Shown one piece after another: positions 43,930 to 55,696 of a stretch of DNA of 64,000 nt. The first letter of the stretch is position 1. Every line of letters begins with the position of its first letter. A model generated the notes under the pieces. That model saw only the letters and a list, made by a program, of their open reading frames with translations. It searched no databases and was not told where the DNA came from. Source of the stretch: Saccharina japonica (lineage: Eukaryota; Sar; Phaeophyceae; Laminariales; Laminariaceae); NCBI GenBank assembly GCA_008828725.1, contig MEHQ01002967.1, positions 1 through 64,000 on the forward strand. Reading direction: 5' to 3'. The translations under genes were made by a program, and so were the position numbers.

Positions 43930-44740
43930 AAACAACATATATGTATATAAATTGACTTGGTTTTTGTGAGCGGGCCGGAAATGACTTGGTTTCAGTGTGG
44001 GTTCCAAATTGACTCGTTTTTGTTGTGGTTGGTATGCATTTCCTTTTTTTTGTGTGCGGGCAGGAAATGAACGAAATCCATTGCCTTTTTTTTGTGTGCG
44101 GGCAGGAAATGAACGAAATTAACTTGCTTCAGTGTGGGGGATCGGAATGGACTTGATTTCAGAAGGGATCGAAATCGACTTGGCTTTTATTATTTCGTTT
44201 GCCCCCCGACGATATGCAGCATGAGCTTCAATATTGATCACTCATAAGCATCCTCGAACAGAAGAAAATCAAGGCCACAGCCAAAACGAAAAGAAAACCC
44301 ATAACATACATACATGGATGTATTCACATGTGAAATCTCACCCCTTTCTTTATCATACGTAATTGCTGTTGTATTAGTGTCTCGATCGAAAGTGAGCTAT
44401 TAAGAGTTTTTGTTGGTGGGCCGATAATTACTTGGTTTTAGTGTCGGGATCCAAATTGTTATGTTTTAGTGTGAGGATCGTAATCGACTTGGAGTTCGTG
44501 TGGTCAGTCGAAATTGACTTTGTTTTTTGTGTCGGGGCATCGAAATGAACTTGATTTTTAGAGTTGGCATCTAAAAAACCTTGATTTTAGAGTCGGGAGC
44601 GAACATTACTTGATTTCAGTGTTGGGGTCGAAATTAACTTATCGTTTATGGGTGGGGGTGATTTAGTGTCGGGATCGAAGTCGACTTGGTATTTGTGTGG
44701 GGGTCGAAATGTACTTCGTTTTTGGTGAAACACGTACTCG
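43930..44740 (+). repeat. Degenerate minisatellite with gacttggttt motif
   Basis: At least twelve imperfect units of about 35-60 bp, built on aattgacttggtttttgtgt and gggatcgaaat. One pair of units (44030-44110) is near-perfect: ttccttttttttgtgtgcgg then gcaggaaatgaacgaaat. Confidence 0.65.
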
Positions 44741-45540
44741 TATATACGTACTACATTCCAAACGAAATAAGGGAGGAAACGAAAAAAACCCACACACAAC
44801 TGCCGGTACACACAACAAATCAGTTGTATCCCTGCGAGTGCTCGAGGCCAACGAGTACTTGCCAAATCCCTGAAACAATATCCGGGTACTCATATCAGCT
44901 GTTTCTTGTCAGGCTTTCAGTCGGGTGTACATACTGAACGCCGTTTTTTTAGTGTCTACTCTGATAATAATTACGGCAATTAAACTGCCTATCATACGTA
45001 CAACTATATATATGCATGGGTTTTAGTATTACATACTACACGCCATACAATTACAGAGGGCCCTAAAGATACCCACTCGTGCCCGTTACGTGTGATGACA
45101 GAGTTTCCAGAGTACTAATCGTACGTACTGCTGTAGTTGTCCTCGCGAGTACCCGGGCATTTGCTAAAAGAGATAAAGCTCCATAATAAATAGCAGTAAA
45201 AAAACAACAGTCGTACTTGTATACATACCTGTATGCCAAACAACGAAAGGAAACAGAGGAAATGTCCGGGATGTACTCGTAGTCGGACCGTATAATACGT
45301 ACATGTTAGATGAATATTTTCCAGAAATAAATATTGTTCGTTTTTGGAGTAAAACCGCCCGAAGACCGGTATGCTCTCATACGTCGGCATGTAGCATGCA
45401 GGGCACACGCGTGGCACATGGAAGACACGTGGAACCCATCAACAGTAGCAACAAGCAAGTGAGAGGTGGTGGTGGTGGTGTGGTTTGGTGATGGATTGCT
45501 GGCTCCTATGAAAGCAACGAGTCGAAGCAACAACAAAGTA
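44741..45540. other. No gene recognised
   Basis: AT-rich, short frames, no recognised domain. TA at 45539-45540 is the left target duplicate of the following element. Confidence 0.4.
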
Positions 45541-46971
45541 CAGGGGTCCGCATTCGAATTTTCCCGAAATTTATCGGAAACGTATTTGGGGTCGTGCTTT
45601 CCCAGTGGCAAAAAACAAATGAAAAGAGCCGGCAATCAAGAGCCGTATTTTCAGCTGTAAAAGAGGTCGGCGGCCGCGATTTTGAAGCAAACACCTACGT
45701 TGCCGACACGCCACCTACTCTGGGGGGGCTTTGGCGCAACTCCCGTCTCGAGTGATTCCTCGTGGTCAAAGCACGGTGGTTGGATCTAGCAACGAGGCTT
45801 GTGTCTCCGAGCTGCTGCAAATCTGCAAATCGCTCGTCCCGAGTACGCCCTCTAACAAAATTAATGGGGCTCGAGCCAACATCTTAGCCCAACGAAGCCA
45901 TGGGTGGCAGGCACCCCACAATCCACAGGGTCATTGTAACGTCGGCCGTTTCAAATTTCGTTGCTTGCATCACTCCCGAGGTCAATCTGCTCGTACTCGT
46001 TCGTATCAGAAGTGAGTGGAGTCGCGGTGCGTCAGTTTTCGTTTACATCATCCTCGTAGATCAGAGGCTGAAACCTCGCTGATGGAGGCTTCTTGTTGGC
46101 TGCGACGGCTTGAGGCCGTCTCCCGAGGTCAGAGGGACAACTTGACAGGCTGGAGCTAGCGGTGGGGTGCCTTGGCGAGGGAGAACGAGCTGCTGTTCGA
46201 AGTCGGTCCTTGATTTTCTCTGTTGAGATTTTCGGGGTACATCTCTCTCTTGGCGAATCTGGACAGAGGGCAGCCCTACCTCTGAAGGACGCGACCATTT
46301 GCGTCGCCGATTGCTCTCCTCGAACCCTCTAGTAGAGGACAACAGCCACGCCAAGTGTCCCATGCGCCCCTCTTTCCTAGGTCCAGCACGAGTGGCACCT
46401 ACAAGCAGCAGAATCTGTGGAAGTTTCCTCGATCGGTGAAACGATATTTTTGTAGATATTTTGGTTTAGTACTCGTAATTTGCGCATTTCTCACAGCAGT
46501 ACCTGCACCGAACTCGTACGAGGAAATTGAGCCCGCGAACGATACAAGCAACGAAATTGGAAACGGCCGACGTTACAATGACCCTGTGGGTTGTGGCGTG
46601 CATGTCAACCTTGGTTTCGTTGGGCTAAGATGCTGGCTCGAGCCCCATTAATTTCGTTAGAGGGCGTACTCGGGACGAACGATTTGCAGATTTGCAGCAG
46701 CTCGGAGACACAAGCCTCGTTGCTAGATCCAACCACCGTACTTTGACCACGAGGGATCACTCGAGACGGGAGTTGCGCCAAAACCCCCCTAGGGTAGGTG
46801 GCGTGCCGGCAACGTAGGTGTTTGCTTCAAAATCGCGGCCGCCGACCTCTTTTACAGCTGAAAATACGGCTCTTGATTGCCGGCTCTTTTCATTTTTGTT
46901 TTGCCACTGGGAAAGCACGACCCCAAATACGTTTCCGATAAATTTCGGGAAAATTCGAATGCGGACCGCTG
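45541..46971. mobile_element. 1.43-kb TA-flanked element with very long inverted arms
   Basis: Left arm about 45541-46003 and right arm about 46510-46971 are inverted copies over about 450 bp, with small indels near the inner ends. The ends read CAGGGGTCCGCATTCGAATT at the left and the inverted CAGCGGTCCGCATTCGAATT at the right. TA follows at both outer edges (45539-45540 and 46972-46973), which suggests the Tc1/mariner group. The central 500 bp has a 100-codon frame on the minus strand with no known domain, so no transposase is evident. Confidence 0.82.
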
Positions 46972-47099
46972 TAGTGCACAGCACAGATCTGTTTCCGAGG
47001 CGCACAGGCAGTGTTGTACTTCTCTGTCCGGAAGTGTAAGGACAGTTGGTATATATTTTTAATGAAAAAACGTTGCTTACATTTCGGGACAGCGGAGAG

Positions 47100-47718
47100 A
47101 TTCGTACATGAGCATCGATCTGCAGGTACCACAAGTTTGGAAGATCGCAGGCTCCGACAAACGCAAATCACCACTACCGTACAGCACGGATTTATGGCAC
47201 GCGCATGCATGGTGTGATGCCTGCTGTGCTGCTCGGCGGCAGGGTTGTAACATTGAGGTTGTGCTGTAGCATGCTCTCTGCAGTGCTGCTGCTGTGTTCT
47301 TGCCTGCTCCCAGCAGTGCTCCCGGCAAGTAACACACAAAAAAACGCATGAGGAAAAAAAAACAGTCGTGCTCTCTGCATGTTCTGTTGTCTACCTGTGG
47401 TATGTCTGGGCTCTCCTGTGTGCTCATCTCTATGAGCTCGTGAAAAGGCCAAACGCAGAACATTATTATTTGCTGGCACGTACGTACAAAATTAGGCCTC
47501 ATGCATAAAACCCGGGAAATCGTCTTATCCACTCCCGCCGAAAAAACAACTTTGAGCGCCCGACACGCGAGCCACAGAGCTCGGATCGAGCTCAAACCTC
47601 GACCAATGTGTCCGGCCGGGCCTCCCGTGTCAGGGTGCATAGAGTTTTACCGAAAAGCGCTCGCGCGAAGAGAAAAGTTGCGAAAAGTGCGAAAATTTCA
47701 CAAACATAACTATACATA
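47100..47718 (-). repeat. Dispersed repeat family R3, copy 2
   Basis: Inverted relative to 18988-19480. Conserved blocks include caaacataactatacata at the right end, gagctcaaacctcga, and aggcctcatgcata. The two copies have diverged by substitutions and small indels. Confidence 0.7.
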
Positions 47719-47724
47719 TACAAT

Positions 47725-47844
47725 GTAGTAGTAGTCGTAGCAGCAGCAACAGTAGCAGCAGCAGATAATAGTAGTAGTAGTTGTAGTTGTAGTTGTAGTT
47801 GTAGTAGTAGTAGTAGTAGTAGTAGTAGCTGCAGCAGCAGTACC

Positions 47845-47921
<77 letters not shown>

Positions 47922-47955
47922 CAGTAGTAGTAGTAGTAGTAGCAGCAGCAGTAAT
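47725..47955 (+). repeat. GTA/GCA trinucleotide microsatellite, about 230 bp
   Basis: A long run of gta and tag triplets with interspersed gca and ttg triplets. On the minus strand it yields a poly-Tyr frame, which I do not accept as a gene. It sits directly against the end of repeat R3. Confidence 0.95.
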
Positions 47956-48129
47956 AGGGTGGATTGGCTATGCCTGAGACGCCGTAAGGATTGTCAGTAA
48001 AAAAGTGGTCCCGAATTAACGCTTGCGCGTCCCGCAAAAACCTCGCCACCAATGCCAATACTTCTTTGTAGCATTCCGGGCGATTGGGGTCATAGTGGGA
48101 GGCAGCAGTCCTGATACCGGCTACCGGCC

Positions 48130-50038
48130 ATGCATGACTCCGTCATGTTCGCGCTAAACTTCACATGGACAACCGAAACTCGGGCGTTCGAAATTGAAAC
48201 GCTCGAGCGTTCACACTCCTATTCAAAGGGTCTTTCAGCGCACGTGGGTCACCTTAAAGCGCTGTCGATAATCTGCTACCGCCGCTATTACCCCCGCCGC
48301 GGGTTTTCCTGCAAAGTATATATACACGAGTTATTTGATACCATGTTCTGCCAGAGGTGTTTTTCGCGTTGCTTGCTGGGGTCCCTTCAGCATACGAAGG
48401 TCGCTCAATTTATGTTTATGGTACTCATAATGCATGCGATCCTCCCCCCGTTGTTCAAGACAAGGAATGTGTCGACGAAGGTGCAACGCGGGATGTGGTT
48501 GAACCCAACCGACGCAATGGATATAATGTCGACATTGAAAGGCATGGCTGGCTGCTATGTCAAGTGGAACATACACCCATTGCATCGACTCAGCATGTTT
48601 TTCTGGACAACCGCCAATCACCAAATCCTTGCACAGCAGTACAGTCACCTTGTTATTCTGGATAACACCTATCTGACGAACAAGTGGGGCCCGTTTTAGG
48701 TGACGCCGATGCTCTTGGATTGCTCATGGTTCGCTTGATGTTGATACCCACTTTGCATGTATATATGTATGTAAACAGTCTCGCAATAGAGGTCAAGCCG
48801 TAACCGTCCGCCGTTTTCCCAACGTCGTGCGTTGTGCTTGTGGGCAGGTATGATCTTATACTGATCATGTTCATTGGTGTTTATTCCGAAACAAATTCTG
48901 TCATTTTTGCCCAAGGGTTTCCCTCTAACGAGCAGACGACCTCGTTTGCGTTCGCCTTAAAGCCTTACGTCGCCGTTTGTGGTGGGCACCAGGCAAGTTA
49001 CGCACGAACAGTTAGATACTACTTTCTTCTTCTACGTCCATGCAGCTTCCACGAACGGTTGGTTAAGCACGGCGATAGTTGAGGAGGTGCACCATGAAAA
49101 ATATGTTGACTAATCGGTTGGCCATTGATTGGAGAAGCGACATGTGCTCGGTATCTGTCACCGTGAAACTTGGTGCAAGGTTGCTCTTGCTTGCCCCCAT
49201 AAGTTTTCGGTCGAGCATTTAACGCCACTCTCTATTCGTCACTCGCGTGTGGCACTCTATTGCACGGTTGTGTGCTCCCACACGACCTGAAGGTAGTTAC
49301 TGCGGACGCCGATGCCGCCATGGCATGCGCAGTTGCGGAGCATCTGCCAAGCACAATACACTCCCACTGCACATGGCACATGACCTAGAACGTGCTGAAT
49401 AAATGTCAAGGTGCGCTCGGCAGCAAGGCAGCACCAGTAAAGACCTACCATTGCTTGTTCAGAGAATATGAGTGGCATGTTCCAAAGTGCAAGCGTTAGT
49501 TGAGGACGTCGTCGCTGCCGTTCCGTCGCGAATAATGTGCTGAGGTAGCTTTTATTGAGTGTCCATTACATTTACGGTCACGTTAGCATCGTCTTCTGTC
49601 ATCGTTTTCCTTTTACACGGATTTCAGGCCTATCACGGGCTGTGGGTGAAAGTAATGGACATGGACATCGTCGAGGGCTCTAAGTGCGAAACGTACCAAA
49701 GCGACTACACCCTCCGGTGAGTGAGACGGTTTGGCCCGCGTGCATGATTTTGGTTTCCTCCTTGGAGGCAATCCACAATGCCTTGCTTGACCGTACGATC
49801 GAAATAATTTATGGTTTAAATGTGTCATCTACAGGCAACGGAAGCACTGGGCCCACGGTGCCACCATCCGACCGCCCGGACCCTGAACATGACAGCATCA
49901 TCAAGGGTGGAGGGAACCTTCGGTGTGATCAAGGCAAGACACGTCATCAATCGCAGATCCACCTTGAACTGGATGAAAGAAGAGCTGGAAAGAAGCATAG
50001 GGGCCTTTGCTGTGGACTCCCGCGCGCAAGTGTAATAT
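48130..50038 (+). pseudogene. MULE (Mutator-like) transposase, decayed
   Basis: Motifs in order: RLSMFFWTTANHQILAQQY, then VILDNTYLTNKWGPF (first catalytic Asp region, up to 48699); IGVYSETNSVIFAQGF then NEQTTSFAFALK (48870-48960); VVTADADAAMACAVAEHL then HSHCTWHM and NVLNKCQG (49290-49415; second Asp in TADAD, and the C-x-W-H of MULE/FAR1 transposases); SRVEGTFGVIKARHVINRRS (49890-49960). A stretch of about 145 bp from 48700 to 48846, GT- and AG-bounded (gtgacg to gggcag), could be an intron. A TAG lies after CTWHMT, and frames change several times, so it is not functional. MULEs cut and paste DNA and make 9-bp TSDs. Confidence 0.82.
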
Positions 50039-50606
50039 CGCGTATATACAGTAAACGCTTCGTCAACATATTATGCCAATAAAAAACTGGTCGGTAACTA
50101 ACCAGCAGCAGGCTTCTGTTCAGAAGAGAAGCCTGAAACACTTGATATTTTTATAGTCTGTCCTCAAGTAGTTGGCAACCTAGGGACAGGTTGCCGACCC
50201 TGACACTACTATAGGGCCCAGTAATGCCAGGTGTATGTCAATATGTCCGTGAGTCTTGTACTATGTTTTTGTTCGTACCTGCTCGCCTGAACGGCCCCCT
50301 ACGGCCCTGTCCGATAAAAACCGAAATGACAGCAAAGACGTGCCGCCCAGGTTTTCGCTGTCTGCATAACATAACTCGAGGACAAAGCAATCAAGTTTTT
50401 CGAGCCTCTGATTAAGGAATTAGCGAAAGTCCAGGTCCGCCACCACGCGCATGAGGTGAGCAGGGACAACGGTACTCGTACAGCGTTCCGGTAAACTTGC
50501 GCTGGCAACTAGAGTATTCGTGCAGGGGGTCGGGTGCTTCTCATGCTGTAAATGATTGTTCGCCGTGAGCGGGAAGCATCTCCCTCCCCTGGACCTAACG
50601 TAAAAT
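50039..50606. other. No gene recognised
   Basis: Short frames only. It could include the lost end of the MULE; no TIR was found. Confidence 0.4.
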
Positions 50607-51074
50607 GTGGTGATAAAAATCAAACCTCGCTATCGCTCCCAGTATTTGAATAATACCTGTTACACGTTACGAACTGCCCTTGTACATAAAATGCTGGCGA
50701 AGCTGAAGGTGAGCACTCTGTATTATACCGATGTCTTGGCAGACGAAAATGGTGCACCCGACTTCCTGGAGACGTTGGCTGAATACTGCAGTGATCCTCA
50801 CGATGTATGCCGAAAGGTGCCGAAGGAGTGCTTCAACGATGGTTATGATCCGTTGGGTAACAAGTTTGGGTCGTCATCTCTGTCGGCGTTGTATGAACTT
50901 GTCGAACACGTGCAGATAGCTGCTGTCGTTAAGGTACTGTTCAGGTACGAACAAGGAATTGACCGCATCGTTGTGTCAGGCCTAATGGCTTTCCACTATG
51001 CACTGGCTTACGAGAGCTGCGCTTGGGCTTTTGCCATGCAGGCACATATTCGTCGCACTGCACGGCTGAAATAA
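50607..51074 (+). CDS. Unrecognised open frame, 155 codons
   Basis: The translation looks protein-like rather than repetitive (LYYTDVLADENGAPDFLETL, SLSALYELVEHVQIAAVVKV) and the first codon is ATG or the internal ATG at 50691. I recognise no family. It lies between the MULE and Copia remains, so it may be a host exon, a captured fragment, or part of one of the transposons. Confidence 0.35.
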   Translation: MVIKIKPRYRSQYLNNTCYTLRTALVHKMLAKLKVSTLYYTDVLADENGAPDFLETLAEYCSDPHDVCRKVPKECFNDGYDPLGNKFGSSSLSALYELVEHVQIAAVVKVLFRYEQGIDRIVVSGLMAFHYALAYESCAWAFAMQAHIRRTARLK

Positions 51075-51171
51075 CCGCTGAAGTTCAATTGCGATTGTAT
51101 CCACCCTCGGTGGTGGTCGTCTGGTGATGAGTGGAGTATTCACATGGCCGCCCTAAGCGTGTTCGACGGGT

Positions 51172-53032
51172 ATGCACGAGGCACTTATAACGGTGGATTA
51201 TTTTTGGGGGATACGCATGCAGGATGGCGACGGTGGCATTTCGAACGAAGCCGCGACACCGCTACAAGGGCGGAAAACTGTTGGTGCGAAGTGGGTCCTT
51301 ACCTACAAGACGGACAAGGATGGCCTGATAGCTAAAACAAACGCTAGACTTGTGTCTAAGGGGTTTGGCCGGGTACATAATGTAGATAACGTTCGACCAT
51401 TTACACCAACTCCTTCGTCAGCGTCAGTTAAGCATCTGCCGGCTGTTGCCAATAGACACGGTTTGACGATTTTCCAGTCAGACGTCACACAAGCTTTCGT
51501 TCGCGCGAAACTCGACACCGATATATACATGAAACTGCCCGGTGGGTGTGGTGACATGTCAGGCAAGATCGTTCGCCTGAACCGATCGCAGAGGGGACGG
51601 CAATGGGCCGCATTTAATGGTAGCGACTTTGGTAGAGTACGGTATGGAGCAGTGTAGGACTGATCCGTGTGTGTTTCGCATGGTTGTGGACGGCAAAGTA
51701 GAACTGAGTATAGCTGTTCATGCAGATTTCATCGTGATTGCAGGATCGGACGAGAAATGCAGAGATTTCCATGCCGCGTCAGTTACGAAGTTCCCAACTA
51801 GCAACCTCGGAGAACCGACTTGGTACACTGGTTGTTCTTTTAAACCGGACTGGGAACTGGGGATATTGGATATACGCAGAAATCGTTCATTGAGAGCATG
51901 CTGGATCGTTTCGACGTGACCTCATCATCCGTGATTCCCGCTACCCCGGGTGCGGAACTACGTCCAAGAGAAGAAAGCGAACATGATGGAGACTGGCCTT
52001 ACAGGGAGGCGGGGGGCAGTTTGATGTGGCTGTCGACCATGACGAGGCCGGACATCTCCAATCGACCAAAACGAGGCCGGCCATCTCCAACAATGTGCGT
52101 GCCGTGGCGGGCCACTCTCACAACTCTACTGAGAGGCACTGGGAGACAGTCACGAAGTTCCCCACTAACAACCTCGGCGAACCGACGTGGTACACTGGTT
52201 GTGCTTTTAAACGCGACTAGGAACTGGGTACATTGGATATACGCATAAATCGTTCATGGAGAGCATGCTGGATCGTTTCGACGTGACCTCACCATCCGTC
52301 ATTCCCGCTACCCCCGGTGTGGAACTACGTCTAAGAGAAGAGGGCGAACATGGTGGAGCCTGACCTTACAGGGAGGCTGTGGGCAGTTTGATGTGGCTGT
52401 CGACCATAACGAGGCCGGACATCTCCAACGCTGTGCGTGCTGTGGCGGGCCACTCTCACAACCCTACTGAGAGGCACTGGGAGACAGTCATGAAGAGCAT
52501 GGCATACCTTCACGAAACCTGGAGTATGGGACTGACGTTCGTGCTGGGTTCGGGACTTGATTTGACTGCTTATATCGGTGCCGACTACGCCGGTAAGTCT
52601 AACGACAGGCACTCGGTATCGGGGACGGCAATTACCCAGGGGGGTGCAGCCGTCCGTTGGACAAGTAGTACACAGCGGTGTGTTACGTTGTTCGCAGCAG
52701 AGGCAGAATAGGTCGCCCTGGGTGAAGGGGTGAAGGAGGCTTTGTTTACGGCTGCAGTGTTATGGTGTATTTGACCAGAGGTAAGCGGATACTCTTTCCG
52801 GATTTTTGAGGACAATCAAGGGGCCATCGCATTGGCTGAAAACCCTCTTAGTTATGCGCGGAGCAAACACATTGACTTGTGTTTTCATTTCGTTAAAGAG
52901 CTACTTCAGGCGAAGAAGATCGACGTTCAGTTTGTAGCTTCGAAGAAGCAGCACGCAGATATTTCGACGAAATCCCTTGCTGCGACCCCTTTCAAGTCTC
53001 ACTGTAGGTTCTTGTTAAATCTGCTTGTGTAG
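51172..53032 (+). pseudogene. Ty1/Copia reverse transcriptase and RNase H, decayed
   Basis: The RT N-terminal part reads GRKTVGAKWVLTYKTDKDG, ARLVSKGFGRVHNVDNVRPF and IFQSDVTQAFVRAKLDTDIY. A frameshift near 51600 leads to MEQCRTDPCVFRMV and AVHADFIVIAGSDE, the place of the catalytic V-D-D box: here HADF, with the Asp pair lost. The RNase H part is ADYAGKSNDRHSVSGTAI, FEDNQGAIALAENP, RSKHIDLCFHFVKELL and ADISTKSLA. Stops at 52218, 52362, 52709 and elsewhere, plus an internal duplication, show it is dead. TGTTGGAGCG at 53072 could be the start of its 3-prime LTR; no 5-prime partner was found. Confidence 0.88.
51785..52518 (+). repeat. 367-bp tandem duplication in the Copia pol
   Basis: The text from acgaagttccc (51785) through tgctggatcgtttcgacgtg and gtttgatgtggctgtcgacc repeats from 52152 with about 90 percent identity by eye. 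The first copy also holds a smaller internal duplication (acgaggccggacatctccaa, twice around 52042-52090). Confidence 0.85.
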
Positions 53033-53470
53033 GGTGAGTAAGGAGTAATATGAGCATTATTCGATGTGCCATGTTGGAGCGATGCGAGGAACACTTTGTC
53101 AGGTCGCCACCCCGCGCTACTTTTGAGGGGCATGGGTGAGTAGGGTGCCGCTTGGCATGTTATTGTCTGGCTATGGTCACCGTTTGGAATGCGGCCGTTG
53201 CTTCAACTGCAATGGTTTGGAGTATATGAGTGATACAGGAGTTTTGACCCGGCGGCCGGGTCTCTTCCTGCGGAATTGTTGTTGGCTGTTAGGTTTTAGC
53301 TTGTCAGGAATATCCTTTCGGTCTTGCCATTGCTGTCAAGAGTCAGAGGGAGGGTTTTGGCTTGGATCGTGTCAGTAATGACAGTTACAAATGTTGTAGA
53401 CGGTTGCGCATATATTCGCAGGCGTTATTATGGAATTTTGGCTAGGCCGGGAGGAGAACTCCGATCTCTC
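53033..53470. other. No gene recognised; possible Copia LTR remains
   Basis: Directly follows the end of the Copia pol. It may include a 3-prime LTR from 53072, but no second LTR was found to prove it. Confidence 0.35.

Positions 53471-53472
<2 letters not shown>

Positions 53473-53507
<35 letters not shown>
53473..53507 (+). repeat. (CT)n microsatellite
   Basis: About 17 CT units in a row. Confidence 0.95.
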
Positions 53508-53511
<4 letters not shown>

Positions 53512-53994
53512 TCGTTCTGTCCTCTATTGCATCTTGTTCTGTTCACTTGTTGCGTTTCTTCGCGAGCTAAAAAGTACTTCCTGGTGGGATGAAGGCACGG
53601 GCGTAGACCCAACCCAACCCCCAACCCTTACTCAGATGTATTCCTTAATCCTTGTTTTTAATTGCATGGTGTTCGTGGCGGAATTTCCCATTTCCAGGCG
53701 TCATTCAATCTCACACTTACATGATACCAGGTATGTATGCAATATCACAATTCGTTTCTTAGTTTAGTATAAAATTAGATTACGAGTATGCAATAGTCGT
53801 TGAGTGGTGTTGGGGGATCGCCCATTGCCACGTGATGGTCCATATCATATCACCCCCCCCCCCCCATCGTTGTCAGATGATATTCATTATCACTTCAATA
53901 TCCCCAGAAGACCTTCAGATATATACCCGGATATGTCGGTATATGCTAGGGATGTACATCAACTCCTTTTCGGGGATGATCTGATTGTTGATTG
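53508..53994. other. No gene recognised
   Basis: Contains a C13-type run near 53853-53865 and short frames only. Confidence 0.4.
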
Positions 53995-54314
53995 ATTTGT
54001 CCAAATCGTGTTGATTTAATCATGATTAATTGATTGATACCAACACAATCAACTACACGAGGATGATAACGATGATTATATTAATAATCATGATTATCAG
54101 TTGATTATTTATGTTTTTCACGGTTACATCACAAAACGCCTCTTTTTTGTTCAAAAATAATCAACTAATCATGCTCAATTTCAATAATGAACTAATCATT
54201 GATTAGTTAATTTTGTGGCAATGTGCGCCGGAGGCACATTTTTTTATGGTTACATCACCAAACGCCACTATGGTATTAAAAAATAATCAACTAATCATGA
54301 TTTTGATTACAAAG
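53995..54314 (+). repeat. AT-rich repeat with atcaactaatcatgatta motif
   Basis: The motif aataatcaactaatcatg recurs at about 54157, 54282 and in related forms from 54020 to 54215. A block starting acggttacatcacaaaacgc (54119) is repeated at 54247 (tggttacatcaccaaacgcc), so there is an approximately 128-bp tandem duplication. The same motif flanks the next repeats at 56380-56440 and 57078-57110, so the following minisatellites and MITE sit inside one AT-rich domain. Confidence 0.6.
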
Positions 54315-54850
54315 GTGTGTTCGGTAGGGCACGTACCGAAGTATACCGGGGGTATTTTCTCGGTAAATACCGGTACCCGACACTTCGGTAAGTTCGGTAT
54401 GGCCTCGATACCGGTACCCGACACTTCGGTAAGTTCGTTTTGTTTTTCAATACCGGACCCCGACACTTCGTTAAGTTCGGTATTTTTCCAATACCGTAAC
54501 CCGACACTTCGGTAAGTTCGGTACGCTCGCCCAAATATACCCCAGGTACCGGTATACCCTCGACCGAAATACCGGGGGTACCCGTATTTGTTCGGTACCG
54601 GGCTCGATACCCAACCGAACACTTCGGTAAGTTCGGTACTTTTTCAATACCGGTACCCGACACTTCGGTAAGTTCGGTATTGTTTCGATTCCGGTACCCG
54701 ACACTTCGGTAAGTTCGGTATTTTTTCTATTCCGTTACCCGACACTCCGGTAAGATTGGTACGCCCACCCGAATATACCCTCGGTACCGGTATACCCTCG
54801 ACCATAATACCGGCGGTGATCGGTGCGGCCTTGATACCGGGGAATCGGGT
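54315..54850 (+). repeat. Palindrome-rich 41-bp minisatellite, array 1
   Basis: Units of about 41 bp: cgacacttcggtaagttcgg followed by tattttttcaataccggtac. It begins ttcggtagggcacgtaccga with ataccgggggtatt. Units contain the self-complementary accggt and ggtacc. Frames on the minus strand read PNLPKCRVPVL and YRTYRSVGYRY; these are repeat artefacts. Confidence 0.9.
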
Positions 54851-55375
54851 ATGTATGTATCCAATACGGACACACAGTATGCATTTATTTGTGGCAGCAG
54901 CAGCAGTCTTCTTTACATTAATTACTTACGTATGATATGTATCTGGTCCTTGGTGCTGGAGTGACGCAATGCACTCATATCACACCCACCATGCATGGCT
55001 GTAGACACAACACAACAGCCACAGAGAGTACGGAGCGAAAGGATAGCTGATATTATCACCAACTCGCGCTGTTGGGGCTCGAGGTGCTGCCGAGGCGGTG
55101 CTACGGCACGCTCTGCGCAAACTTCGTGTGGTAGGAGGTGCTTTGACTGCTCGCCTGAGAAATTACTCGGATCATGCATCCTCTATACAAACTTGACATC
55201 TCGAATCCATCGCTGCTGTAATTATATTCGAACGCTGATGAACCAACAGCAGCGGCAGCAGCACAACGCGAGGTCGCCGGTGATCTCAACCGTATGTATA
55301 CCGAGCTTCGAAGTTGGGAGGTTGGGGTATAAAATGAGCTTCAAGCGTAGCACTCGATGGCAGTGGCACGCGTGG
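54851..55375. other. No gene recognised, between the two arrays
   Basis: A frame on the plus strand (54995-55402) has no recognisable domain. The rest is mixed sequence with CAG-rich pieces. Confidence 0.4.
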
Positions 55376-55513
55376 ACTGTATCAAATATATTGCAAATAT
55401 AACGCAGTAGAGCCCACAGCAGCAGCACATTGCCCAAGTAGAAGACTGTATCAAATATATTGCAAATATAACGCAGTAGAGCCCACAGCAGCAGCACATT
55501 GCCCAAGTAGAAG
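55376..55513 (+). repeat. Perfect 69-bp tandem duplication
   Basis: Two identical 69-bp units starting actgtatcaaatatattgca at 55376 and 55445 and ending at agtagaag. No mismatch was seen, so it is recent or an assembly artefact. Confidence 0.92.
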
Positions 55514-55696
55514 CTGCTGCTTCTGCCCCTCTGCTGCGGTGTTCTGTTGTTGTTCTTGCTGTGGGGCTGCGGCTGCTGTTAACCGTGCTGCCGCTTGCTA
55601 CGTGGTTGGGATGGGGGCGGCGGCATTGCCGTTTTGTCCGCCGTTGCCGCAGGCATCTGTTTGCTGTTGCTATACCGGTATACGAGTACACCTGTA

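Noticed and set aside
47630-48058. Poly-Tyr reading frame on the minus strand
   Set aside because: It is the translation of a TAG/GTA trinucleotide microsatellite and has no independent sign of coding.
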